From contig CALEVL010000216.1 of assembly GCA_937924675.1 (NCBI GenBank), positions 1-37,087 of the forward strand: 37,087 nt of DNA. The letters run 5' to 3'. Shown here one piece after another: positions 1 through 6,739 of the stretch (its first letter is position 1; the number at the start of each line of letters is the position of its first letter). The DNA is from an uncultured Ignavibacteria bacterium. GTDB taxonomy: Bacteria; Bacteroidota; Ignavibacteria; Tepidaquicellales; Tepidaquicellaceae. The notes below the pieces were generated by a model, which searched no databases, was not told where the DNA came from, and saw only the letters and a list, made by a program, of their open reading frames with translations. A program made the translations under genes and the position numbers.

Positions 1-55
1 TTCTCTAAGCTTCTAACGGCAGACAGGTCTACCAATTCCGCCATTTCGGCTTTCT
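1..55 (-). repeat. 55-bp direct repeat, copy at left edge (tRNA-Leu 5'-half-like)
   Basis: Identical, base for base, to 381-435. Read on the minus strand it starts GAAAGCCGAAATGGCGG and continues with AATTGGTAGAC, matching acceptor, D-stem and D-loop positions of a tRNA-Leu. It then departs from a tRNA: the D-stem 3' strand and anticodon stem do not pair. It also encodes the nuclease C-terminus. The copy begins at the first base of the window, so the repeat may extend further left. Confidence 0.9.
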
Positions 56-290
56 CAAGAATCTTCTTTATTATTCTTCTTCCAACTGAGCTCTTGTAAT
101 ACTTTTCCTTTCTTAGTGCTTCTTCTCTTGTATTGAATTCTTCGCAGTGAACAAGTTCCATTGGTATATATGGCTTTGTTGATCTTACCTTGCCTTTGTT
201 GTGTTCATTCAATCGCTTTTCTATGTCTTTGCATTGTCCTACATATTGAAACTTTTCAGACTTTGACTTCAGAACATACACACTATACAT
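1..290 (-). CDS. GIY-YIG nuclease, C-terminus in tRNA-like repeat (partial at left edge)
   Basis: The minus strand from the ATG at 290 encodes a small single-domain GIY-YIG protein of the UPF0213/YhbQ type. The start MYSVYVLKSK and the following YVG form the GIY/YIG pair; R27 in the KRLNEH segment and E62 in ALRKEKYYK are the expected catalytic Arg and Glu. The last ~17 codons (AEMAELVDLSAVRSLE) lie inside a 55-bp repeat that resembles the 5' half of a tRNA-Leu. No stop is reached before base 1. In the second repeat copy (381-435) the same frame would end at TGA one codon later, giving about 97 residues. The family makes metal-dependent nicks in DNA; its role here is unknown. No clear Shine-Dalgarno site was seen. 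Family call is confident; the end is inferred. Confidence 0.82.
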   Translation of the reverse strand, partial: MYSVYVLKSKSEKFQYVGQCKDIEKRLNEHNKGKVRSTKPYIPMELVHCEEFNTREEALRKEKYYKSSVGRRIIKKILEKAEMAELVDLSAVRSLE

Positions 291-301
291 ATTATCTCAA
301 T

Positions 302-330
302 CATTTGAGTCCGGTGCGCCTGCCTGGCTT
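302..330 (-). other. tRNA-Leu(CAA)-like fragment upstream of the GIY-YIG gene
   Basis: On the minus strand this stretch contains GGCAGGCGCACCGGACTCAAA, which resembles the D-arm 3' part, anticodon stem 5' strand and anticodon loop (CAA) of a tRNA-Leu. The expected 3' stem strand is absent; the sequence runs directly into the leader of the GIY-YIG gene, in frame with it but separated by a TGA. It is not a functional tRNA. The resemblance is judged by eye. Confidence 0.4.
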
Positions 331-380
331 AACATACCTCCAAATTCTTCTCTTCTTAACATCTTTCATTCACTCTTCAA

Positions 381-435
381 TTCTCTAAGCTTCTAACGGC
401 AGACAGGTCTACCAATTCCGCCATTTCGGCTTTCT
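381..435 (-). repeat. 55-bp direct repeat, second copy
   Basis: Perfect copy of bases 1-55, giving a repeat unit of 380 bp that contains one GIY-YIG gene. On its far side (436 onward) there is no second nuclease reading frame leading into it, so this copy marks one end of the repeat unit or array. Confidence 0.9.
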
Positions 436-865
436 GTAAACATGAATGGCAAATTAGCTATCAATACCCCTTAATTCAATCCTATTTTAAATTTTCTTAA
501 ATGAAATTCTGAACTTCCGCCCAAGTCCAACTGATGCTCTTATCAGCTATTAACAATGTTTGTTGTGTAATCTCCTACCTTCACTAACTTGCATCAATTC
601 CAAAAATTGTATTTGGAAAAGGTTAGATTATTCAAGTTGCTACATGGCAATTGATCTTTTGCTAAACTTAAAATTCAGCAATGCATGAGTTTCTCAAAAT
701 GATTGTATCAAGGAAAGGAGCTGTTGTGTATATTCTTTCGGATTGATTGGTCAATAATCCGGCAGAGTTACTAAGCAGGAACGTTAAATATCTAAGAGAT
801 AACATTAAGTTAATCACCTAACTGTCAGTTCAAAAAAATCGTTAGTGTTTTCAGGCATTAAGTGT
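436..865. other. non-coding AT-rich gap before tRNA-Leu
   Basis: No credible gene is seen on either strand. An AAAGGAG at about 715-721 looks like a ribosome binding site, but the frame after it closes within about 15 codons. The only supported signal nearby is the promoter at 866-896. Confidence 0.5.
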
Positions 866-896
866 TTGTTATTAGAAACCGATTTATTTATCTTTG
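866..896 (+). promoter_or_regulatory. Bacteroidetes-type promoter of tRNA-Leu
   Basis: TTG at 866-868, then 20 bases, then TATCTTTG at 889-896. This matches the Bacteroidetes primary-sigma consensus (-33 TTG, -7 TAnnTTTG, about 19-20 bases between). Transcription would begin near 903, about a dozen bases before the tRNA. Confidence 0.7.
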
Positions 897-914
897 CATG
901 TTTTGAAAAAATTT

Positions 915-996
915 GCGTGATTGGCGGAACTGGCAGACGCACTAGACTTAGGATCTAGCGGGGCAACCCGTGGGGGTTCGACTCCCTCATCACGCA
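915..996 (+). tRNA. tRNA-Leu (anticodon UAG)
   Basis: The cloverleaf folds by eye. Acceptor GCGTGAT (915-921) pairs with ATCACGC (989-995), discriminator A996. The D-stem GCG/CGC and anticodon stem CTAGA/TCTAG enclose the loop CTTAGGA, anticodon TAG. A long variable arm of the class II type (GGGGCAACCCG) and a T-arm with GGTTCGACTCC follow. Length is 82 bases and CCA is not encoded. clpX starts 47 bases downstream on the same strand, so readthrough into clpX is possible. Confidence 0.96.
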
Positions 997-1043
997 CTCA
1001 CTTATATGCCTTTAATTTCCAATACAAATAAAATTTTCTTCGG

Positions 1044-2324
1044 ATGAACACGAAGTCCAACAAGTCACAAACAGCAAAATGCTCATTTTGCGGGCGGAAT
1101 GCTGATAAGGTTACAAACATGATAAAAGGTCCCGCCGATCATAACGGTAAGGAGGTGTTTATCTGTGAGATATGTGTTGGAAATGCGATGCAAATTATAA
1201 AGAAAAATACGCTTTACAATACAACCAAATCAATTAATAAGGTAAGATCTAACCTTACTCCCCAATCAATCAAGAAATTTCTTGATGAATATGTGATTGG
1301 CCAGGACAGAGCGAAAAAATCCCTCGCAGTTGCTGTCTATAATCATTACAAGAGAATTGATTCTCATGATTTCAATTACATAGATGAAGTCGAAATTGAA
1401 AAAAGCAATATACTGCTGATTGGCCCTACAGGAACCGGTAAAACATTCTTGGCACAATCACTCGCAAAACTTCTCGATGTTCCATTTGCTATTGCTGATG
1501 CTACTACATTGACCGAAGCCGGTTATGTTGGCGATGATGTTGAATCAATACTGGTGCATCTGCTTCAGAATGCCAATTTTGATTTGAGCAAAGCAGAAAG
1601 AGGAATAATCTATCTCGATGAGATAGACAAAATTTCGCGAAAAGGCGACAGCACATCCATCACCCGTGATGTTTCAGGAGAGGGTGTACAGCAGGCATTG
1701 CTGAAACTGCTTGAGGGAACAGTTGCAGGTGTTCCTCCGAAAGGCGGCAGGAAACATCCTGAGCAGGCACTAATCAATATTAATACAAAGAATATTCTGT
1801 TTATTTGCGGCGGCGCATTTGACGGACTTGAAAAAATAATTGAGAGAAGAGTTGCAAAAAGTTCAATTGGATTTGGCTCTGAAATCTTTTCAAAATCGGA
1901 TATTGATAATGACACACTGACTTCACAAGTTGAGCCGGATGATCTGATACATTTTGGACTTATTCCTGAGTTGATTGGAAGATTACCGGTTATAACTACT
2001 CTTAATTCATTGGATAAGAGAACCATGTTGTCAATTCTTACTGAACCTAAAAACTCAATCACAAAGCAATATCAAAAGCTGTTCAGGATGGAAGGTGTTG
2101 ATCTGGAGTTTACAGAAGATGCACTCGAATCAGTGGTTGAGCTTGCAATGCTGAGAAAGACCGGTGCAAGGGCACTTAGGTCAATTCTTGAGAACATCAT
2201 GCTTGATATCATGTACAAGATACCGTCGAAAGAGAACGTTTCAAATTGCATTATTACACGAGAAGTAATTACCGAGAAAAAAGATCCCGTATATCTGAGC
2301 GAGAACAGAAGAATCATTGCCTGA
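1044..2324 (+). CDS. clpX: ATP-dependent Clp protease ATP-binding subunit ClpX
   Basis: AAA+ unfoldase that recognises, unfolds and threads substrates into the ClpP peptidase. The N-terminal zinc-binding domain has C13/C16 and C41/C44. Walker A GPTGTGKT is at 127-134, the pore loop GYVG at 160-163, Walker B IIYLDEID at 188-195, then the RKH pore region (GGRKHPEQ). The IGF loop that docks on ClpP is present (KSSIGFGSE), so this ClpX should act with ClpP, although no clpP is in the window. ELIGRLP and GARALRSILE carry the arginine-finger and sensor-2 residues. The length of 426 residues is normal. It lacks a clear Shine-Dalgarno site and starts 47 bases after tRNA-Leu. A long gene-end hairpin (2312-2340) overlaps the last codons. 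Confidence 0.97.
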   Translation: MNTKSNKSQTAKCSFCGRNADKVTNMIKGPADHNGKEVFICEICVGNAMQIIKKNTLYNTTKSINKVRSNLTPQSIKKFLDEYVIGQDRAKKSLAVAVYNHYKRIDSHDFNYIDEVEIEKSNILLIGPTGTGKTFLAQSLAKLLDVPFAIADATTLTEAGYVGDDVESILVHLLQNANFDLSKAERGIIYLDEIDKISRKGDSTSITRDVSGEGVQQALLKLLEGTVAGVPPKGGRKHPEQALININTKNILFICGGAFDGLEKIIERRVAKSSIGFGSEIFSKSDIDNDTLTSQVEPDDLIHFGLIPELIGRLPVITTLNSLDKRTMLSILTEPKNSITKQYQKLFRMEGVDLEFTEDALESVVELAMLRKTGARALRSILENIMLDIMYKIPSKENVSNCIITREVITEKKDPVYLSENRRIIA

Positions 2325-2340
2325 TCTGAGGGCAATGATT
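2312..2340 (+). terminator. hairpin at the clpX stop codon
   Basis: AATCATTGCC (2312-2321) pairs perfectly with GGCAATGATT (2331-2340) around a 9-base loop whose first three bases are the clpX stop codon TGA. There is no T-tract, so it is more likely an mRNA 3'-end or pausing structure than a standard intrinsic terminator. Confidence 0.45.
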
Positions 2341-2401
2341 ACAAGCAACTCAATTCTCCCCGTTTCACACTTTTCTAAAACTAATTTGACCAATTACTCC
2401 G

Positions 2402-4057
2402 ATGGGCCGGCTTAAACATTCCCTAAAGAAGGATCATACATTCAATGTCAGAGAAGATTATTTCAAAAACCTTATCCGGAAAATAAATTCCGCTGCTGAT
2501 ATTGTTAAGTTAGGCGGAGGCAAGAAAGCAATTGAAAAGCTTCATGCAAATAATAAGCTTCATTGCCGTGAACGGATAGAACTTCTGATTGACAAAAATT
2601 CACATTTCATGGAAATAGGCATGTTTGCCGGACAAGGTATGTATAAGGAATACGGAGGAGCACCCTCCTCTGGCACTGTATTCGGAGTAGGAAAGATACA
2701 TGAACGGGATTGTGTTATAGTAGCCAACGATGCTACAGTCAAGGCCGGTGCATGGTTTCCTATTACGTGCAAGAAGAATCTGCGTGCTCAGGAAATCTCG
2801 ATGGAAAACCGTATCCCCATAATTTACCTCGTTGACTCTGCAGGTGTTTTTCTTCCTATGCAGGATGAAATTTTTCCGGACAAGGAACACTTCGGGAGAA
2901 TCTTTAGAAATAATGCAGTAATGAGTTCAATGGGAATTCCTCAGATAGCCGCCATTATGGGACCATGTGTTGCCGGCGGAGCTTACTTGCCAATAATGAG
3001 CGATGAGGCTTTGATAGTGGAAAAGACAGGCAGCATATTTCTGGCCGGATCTCATTTAGTAAAAGCTGCAATCGGAGAAAAGATTGAGAATGAAGAACTT
3101 GGTGGAGCAACTGTTACAACTGAAGTTTCAGGGATAACAGATGAGAAGATGCCTGATGATCAGACCTGCATTGAAAAAATCAGAGATATGGTCAGCAAGC
3201 TTGGCCACAATCAATCTGCAGGATTTGACAGGATCCCTGCAGTGAAACCGGTACATCATGAAGCCGATGTTTACGGCATAATTCCTGAAGAAAGTGCAAA
3301 ACCTTATGATACACATGAATTGATAAATTGCATTGTTGACGGAGGAGAGTTTGATGAGTATAAACCTAACTACGGCAAGACAATCATTACCGGATATGCT
3401 CGTATTGATGGCTGGGCCGTTGGAATTGTTGCCAATCAAAGAAATATTGTTAAGAGTAAAAAGGGTGAGATGCAATTTGGCGGAGTCATTTATTCCGACA
3501 GCGCTGACAAAGGTGCAAGATTCATAATGAATTGCAACCAAAGAAAGATACCTCTTCTGTTTCTGCAGGATGTAACAGGGTTTATGGTTGGCTCCAGGTC
3601 TGAGCATGGAGGCATCATTAAAGACGGAGCGAAAATGGTGAATGCAGTTGCAAACTCTGTCGTACCTAAGATCACAATAATTACAGGAAACAGTTATGGC
3701 GCGGGTAACTATGCAATGTGCGGCAAGGCATACGATCCGAGATTTATATTCGCATATCCAAACGCTCAAATTGCCGTTATGGGTGGATCGCAGGCAAGCA
3801 ATGTTCTGCTTGACATAAAGATCGGGCAGCTCAAGAAAGAAGGCAAGGAAATCTCTGAAGATGACAAGAAAAAGTTCCTTGATGAGATAAAGGCAAAGTA
3901 TAATGAGCAGACTGATATAATATATGCAGCAGCCAGATTATGGATAGATGGAATCATTGATCCTAAAGAGACACGAAAGATTGTTTCCCACTGCATTGAG
4001 ATTTCTAATAATAATCCGGAAATCCCCAGATTTAACGTTGGCGTAATTCAGACTTGA
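2402..4057 (+). CDS. acyl-CoA carboxylase beta (carboxyltransferase) subunit, MccB-like
   Basis: Biotin-dependent carboxyltransferase that moves CO2 from carboxybiotin to an acyl-CoA. It has two crotonase-fold halves with the usual oxyanion-hole motifs: AGGAYLP at 191-197 and SYGAGNYAM at 431-439. The stretches LPMQDEIFPDKEHFGRIF, FLQDVTGFMVG and VMGGSQASNVL are closer to methylcrotonyl-CoA carboxylase beta than to propionyl-CoA carboxylase beta. At 551 residues the length fits. The biotin-carrying alpha subunit is not in the window, so substrate and partner are undetermined; in this group such orphan beta subunits may serve propionyl-CoA or branched-chain metabolism. The start ATG follows a leader without a Shine-Dalgarno site, 77 bases after clpX. 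Confidence 0.9.
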   Translation: MGRLKHSLKKDHTFNVREDYFKNLIRKINSAADIVKLGGGKKAIEKLHANNKLHCRERIELLIDKNSHFMEIGMFAGQGMYKEYGGAPSSGTVFGVGKIHERDCVIVANDATVKAGAWFPITCKKNLRAQEISMENRIPIIYLVDSAGVFLPMQDEIFPDKEHFGRIFRNNAVMSSMGIPQIAAIMGPCVAGGAYLPIMSDEALIVEKTGSIFLAGSHLVKAAIGEKIENEELGGATVTTEVSGITDEKMPDDQTCIEKIRDMVSKLGHNQSAGFDRIPAVKPVHHEADVYGIIPEESAKPYDTHELINCIVDGGEFDEYKPNYGKTIITGYARIDGWAVGIVANQRNIVKSKKGEMQFGGVIYSDSADKGARFIMNCNQRKIPLLFLQDVTGFMVGSRSEHGGIIKDGAKMVNAVANSVVPKITIITGNSYGAGNYAMCGKAYDPRFIFAYPNAQIAVMGGSQASNVLLDIKIGQLKKEGKEISEDDKKKFLDEIKAKYNEQTDIIYAAARLWIDGIIDPKETRKIVSHCIEISNNNPEIPRFNVGVIQT

Positions 4058-4226
4058 TAATTATTGATTCCAATTTCAATCAATATCTCAAATACATACC
4101 TCCCCAAACACCCATACAAATTTATTTCTTTTCTCAATTTCTAAATCTATATTGTATCAGTTTAAAAAAGATTCAACAGTGGATCGATTCAGAATTTAGT
4201 TTTTTTCAAGCGGTCCATTTTGATTT

Positions 4227-4241
4227 ATGATTTATAATCAT
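4227..4241. promoter_or_regulatory. 15-bp palindrome upstream of the secreted protein gene
   Basis: ATGATT-TAT-AATCAT is a perfect inverted repeat 94 bases upstream of the ATG at 4336. It could be an operator, but in an AT-rich gap such palindromes also arise by chance. The rest of the 278-base gap shows only a weak AT-rich stem (TATTGATT/AATCAATA, just after the carboxylase stop). Confidence 0.25.
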
Positions 4242-4335
4242 TAAGTACTATCCGGATCTAACCCAAATAGGTTCGCCCCAAAAGACTTAATGCCGCAATT
4301 TAACTATTGTCCGGTAATTAAATTTTTTTGGGTAA

Positions 4336-6267
4336 ATGAAAAAAACTCTACTGTTAATGATCCCGTTGTCAATGCTTTTGTCATTGACCGGCTTTTCCTC
4401 TTTTTATCTTACAGAAACTTCTTCAATTGCAAATCCGCTTTTCACTTCCACAGAACAATCCCCTTTCCTGCCTGAAGTTATGGTCTACCCGGCTCCCGAA
4501 TTGCAGGTTGAAACTCCGTTGGCAGCTCATCCTACAGATAATAATGTATTTGCTGCCGCATCCATATCAGGAGTTTATCCGGGAGGCTACACTACTGGAT
4601 TCTACAGAACTACAAACGGCGGCACCTCATGGACCGGAACAAATGCAATCAAGAATCTTTCCGGAGGAATCATCACAACAATCGGTGATCCGCAAGTAAT
4701 AATTGACAATAATTACAGATATGTACTTGCCTATCTGGCGTCATCAGGCGCAGGCGGACTGAAGGTCGGGATTAGCTATTCAACAAATAATGGTGCGAAC
4801 TTTACATCTACTTATTTTGTGCCGGGTGTTGATACGGCAGATAAAGTTGCTATGACAATTGATGATTATGCACAGAGTCCTAACTTTGGCAGATGCTATA
4901 TTGCTTACAGCGAAAAAAGCGGAACATATTTTTCCTATTCCACGAACAGCGGAACTACATGGTCAGCGGTAAAGAGGATTTGCCCTACAAACAGATACAG
5001 TCGCGTAGGTGCAAGCATTGCTACAGGCCCATCAGGTGAAGTTTATGTATCATGGCCATTTTACCAAAGCACTGTTGATTATCTTGGGTTTGCAAGATCT
5101 ACAGACGGAGGAGTAAGCTGGGACTCAACTGATTTTGCATTCTCTGCAAGTGCCAGCGGTCCCGGTTTCAGAATGAATCTTAATCTTGTGAAGCTGAATG
5201 GCTTGCCTATTATCGCAGTTGATAAATCCGGCGGTCCAAATCACGGTACTGTATATGCTTCTTTCATTGAAAAAAAATCCGCCATCTCGCCGGCGCTTGA
5301 TACATGTGATATAATCATCAGAAGTTCTACAAATGGTGGCGATACTTGGGGACCTAAGATCAGAGTTAATGAAAGCAACACAAGTACTAAGAGTTATCAG
5401 CTGTTTCACCAATTAAATGTTGACAAGTCAGGAAATCTAAATGTATTTTATATTGATACAAGAGACACACCAACCAATGATTCTTTCATGGTTTACATGT
5501 CAAGATCAGTCAACGGTGGAATCTCATTCACTGATACAAAGGCAAGTTCGCACAAATTTAAACATAAACAATTATCAGCATCTGAAAGACTCTTCGGAGT
5601 GCCAAGTTATATTGGTTCTTACATCGGTCTCGCATCATCAAGTGACAGGATCGTAGGATTATGGTTTGACAATATTGATGAGAAGTATCGGGCATATTCA
5701 GTTGTCTATCCTCTTTCCACAAGTCTTTCTCTTAAAGCAATTCCACAAGGTTTGTACAATCAAAACTCAAACACGCTAAAGAAGAAAGATACTATCACTG
5801 CTGTACTTAGAGCAAGTACGCCTCCTTATCAGAAGATCGATTCGGCAAATGGAATTATTGATTCAGTAACTCTTGCAGCGTCATTAAGTTTCAACAACAT
5901 TACAACGGGTGATTATTTTGTTGAAGCAAGACATAAGAACTCAATCACTGTCTGGAGCAATTCAGCAGTTAGTATTATAACCGGCGGAAATAATTCTTAT
6001 GATTTTACTTCTTCATCTACGTCAACTTGGGGAAACAACCAGATTCAGGTAGATTCTGAGCCGGTCCGATTTGCAATGTATTCCGGAGAAGTGAACGGGG
6101 ATGATGTTATTGACGTAACGGATGTATCAACCGTAGAAAATGATGCGTTCAATTATACAACCGGAAATGTGATTACTGACTTTAACGGTGACAACTTTGT
6201 AGATGTAACAGATATTGCATTTGCTGACTATGGTTCTGCTAATTTCATTATGTTGATCACACCATGA
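4336..6267 (+). CDS. secreted Asp-box beta-propeller-like protein with dockerin-like C-terminus
   Basis: A signal peptide (MKKTLLLMIPLSMLLSLTGF) is followed by a region with six Asp-box (BNR) motifs of the S-x-[ND]-x-G-x-x-[WF] type, at about residues 92-99, 149-156, 202-209, 255-262, 331-338 and 391-398. Such motifs mark blades of sialidase-like propellers. The sialidase catalytic set (FRIP arginine, etc.) was not recognised, so enzymatic activity should not be assumed. The end (from about 585) has two EF-hand-like loops, VNGDDVIDVTDV and DFNGDNFVDVTDI, in the pattern of a type I dockerin repeat. No type IX sorting domain was recognised. Likely exported or cell-surface; target unknown. Its stop codon abuts the stop codon of the convergent gene. 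Confidence 0.75.
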   Translation: MKKTLLLMIPLSMLLSLTGFSSFYLTETSSIANPLFTSTEQSPFLPEVMVYPAPELQVETPLAAHPTDNNVFAAASISGVYPGGYTTGFYRTTNGGTSWTGTNAIKNLSGGIITTIGDPQVIIDNNYRYVLAYLASSGAGGLKVGISYSTNNGANFTSTYFVPGVDTADKVAMTIDDYAQSPNFGRCYIAYSEKSGTYFSYSTNSGTTWSAVKRICPTNRYSRVGASIATGPSGEVYVSWPFYQSTVDYLGFARSTDGGVSWDSTDFAFSASASGPGFRMNLNLVKLNGLPIIAVDKSGGPNHGTVYASFIEKKSAISPALDTCDIIIRSSTNGGDTWGPKIRVNESNTSTKSYQLFHQLNVDKSGNLNVFYIDTRDTPTNDSFMVYMSRSVNGGISFTDTKASSHKFKHKQLSASERLFGVPSYIGSYIGLASSSDRIVGLWFDNIDEKYRAYSVVYPLSTSLSLKAIPQGLYNQNSNTLKKKDTITAVLRASTPPYQKIDSANGIIDSVTLAASLSFNNITTGDYFVEARHKNSITVWSNSAVSIITGGNNSYDFTSSSTSTWGNNQIQVDSEPVRFAMYSGEVNGDDVIDVTDVSTVENDAFNYTTGNVITDFNGDNFVDVTDIAFADYGSANFIMLITP

Positions 6268-6708
6268 TCATGGAATCAACGTCTCTACAAGATATTTCTC
6301 GCTTATGCCGTTTCCGCTTATGAGGATTTCGCCATTGAGACCGGCATAAGCAACAACGTTTCCGCTGTAATTGATGCTGACCCGATCTGTTCCCCTATTG
6401 CCATTACCGGAGGCATCAAACATGACAACTGTAAAAGCTATAGCCCGCCTTTCGTCAATGCTTGCCGTGAATGGAAAATCGGATGAAGTAAATTTTTTCA
6501 TAAATTCACTCTTGAGCATGCCGTTATCAAATGAAATAATTTCTTCATATACCATCGGCATTCTGTCAACATCAGGAGGTGTGATCTCCGTTATCCTGCA
6601 TCTGAACTGCTTCCCGTTAAGACCTGCGGAATTGTCCTGTGCATTAACTTGCTTCTCTGCAATCAACAAGAACAATCCAACCAATATTAACAATATCATC
6701 TGTTTCAT
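6268..6708 (-). CDS. small secreted protein of unknown function
   Basis: 146 residues with a clear signal peptide (MKQMILLILVGLFLLIAEKQVNA, probable cleavage before QD). The mature part is small and rich in beta-type sequence, with no family I recognise. It has one of the few strong Shine-Dalgarno sites in the window (AGGAGG, 6713-6718), which supports the start. It lies 31 bases downstream of the truncated clpB on the same strand and could be co-transcribed with it. Confidence 0.65.
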   Translation of the reverse strand: MKQMILLILVGLFLLIAEKQVNAQDNSAGLNGKQFRCRITEITPPDVDRMPMVYEEIISFDNGMLKSEFMKKFTSSDFPFTASIDERRAIAFTVVMFDASGNGNRGTDRVSINYSGNVVAYAGLNGEILISGNGISEKYLVETLIP

Positions 6709-6712
6709 GCTT

Positions 6713-6718
6713 CCTCCT
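6713..6718 (-). promoter_or_regulatory. strong Shine-Dalgarno site
   Basis: AGGAGG on the minus strand, four bases before the ATG at 6708 (context TAAGGAGGAAGCATG). It is notable because most genes here lack such a site. Confidence 0.8.
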
Positions 6719-6739
6719 TAGCAAAAATTGGTTCGCTGC

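Noticed and set aside
161..388. Plus-strand frame at the left end
   Set aside because: It overlaps the GIY-YIG gene on the opposite strand, which has clear family motifs.
381..435. Functional tRNA-Leu in the 55-bp repeat
   Set aside because: Only the first ~25 bases resemble a tRNA; D-stem and anticodon stem do not pair and no 3' half follows.
1..435. CRISPR array
   Set aside because: Only two 55-bp repeats with a 325-base coding spacer; this is not a CRISPR layout.
1610..2062. 150-codon minus-strand frame inside clpX
   Set aside because: Serine-rich shadow of the conserved AAA+ coding sequence.
3128..3769. 213-codon open frame on the minus strand
   Set aside because: It lies entirely antisense to the well-supported carboxylase gene and its translation has no recognisable family or signal.
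4336..6267. Calling the Asp-box protein a sialidase
   Set aside because: Asp-boxes occur in many propellers and the catalytic residues were not recognised.
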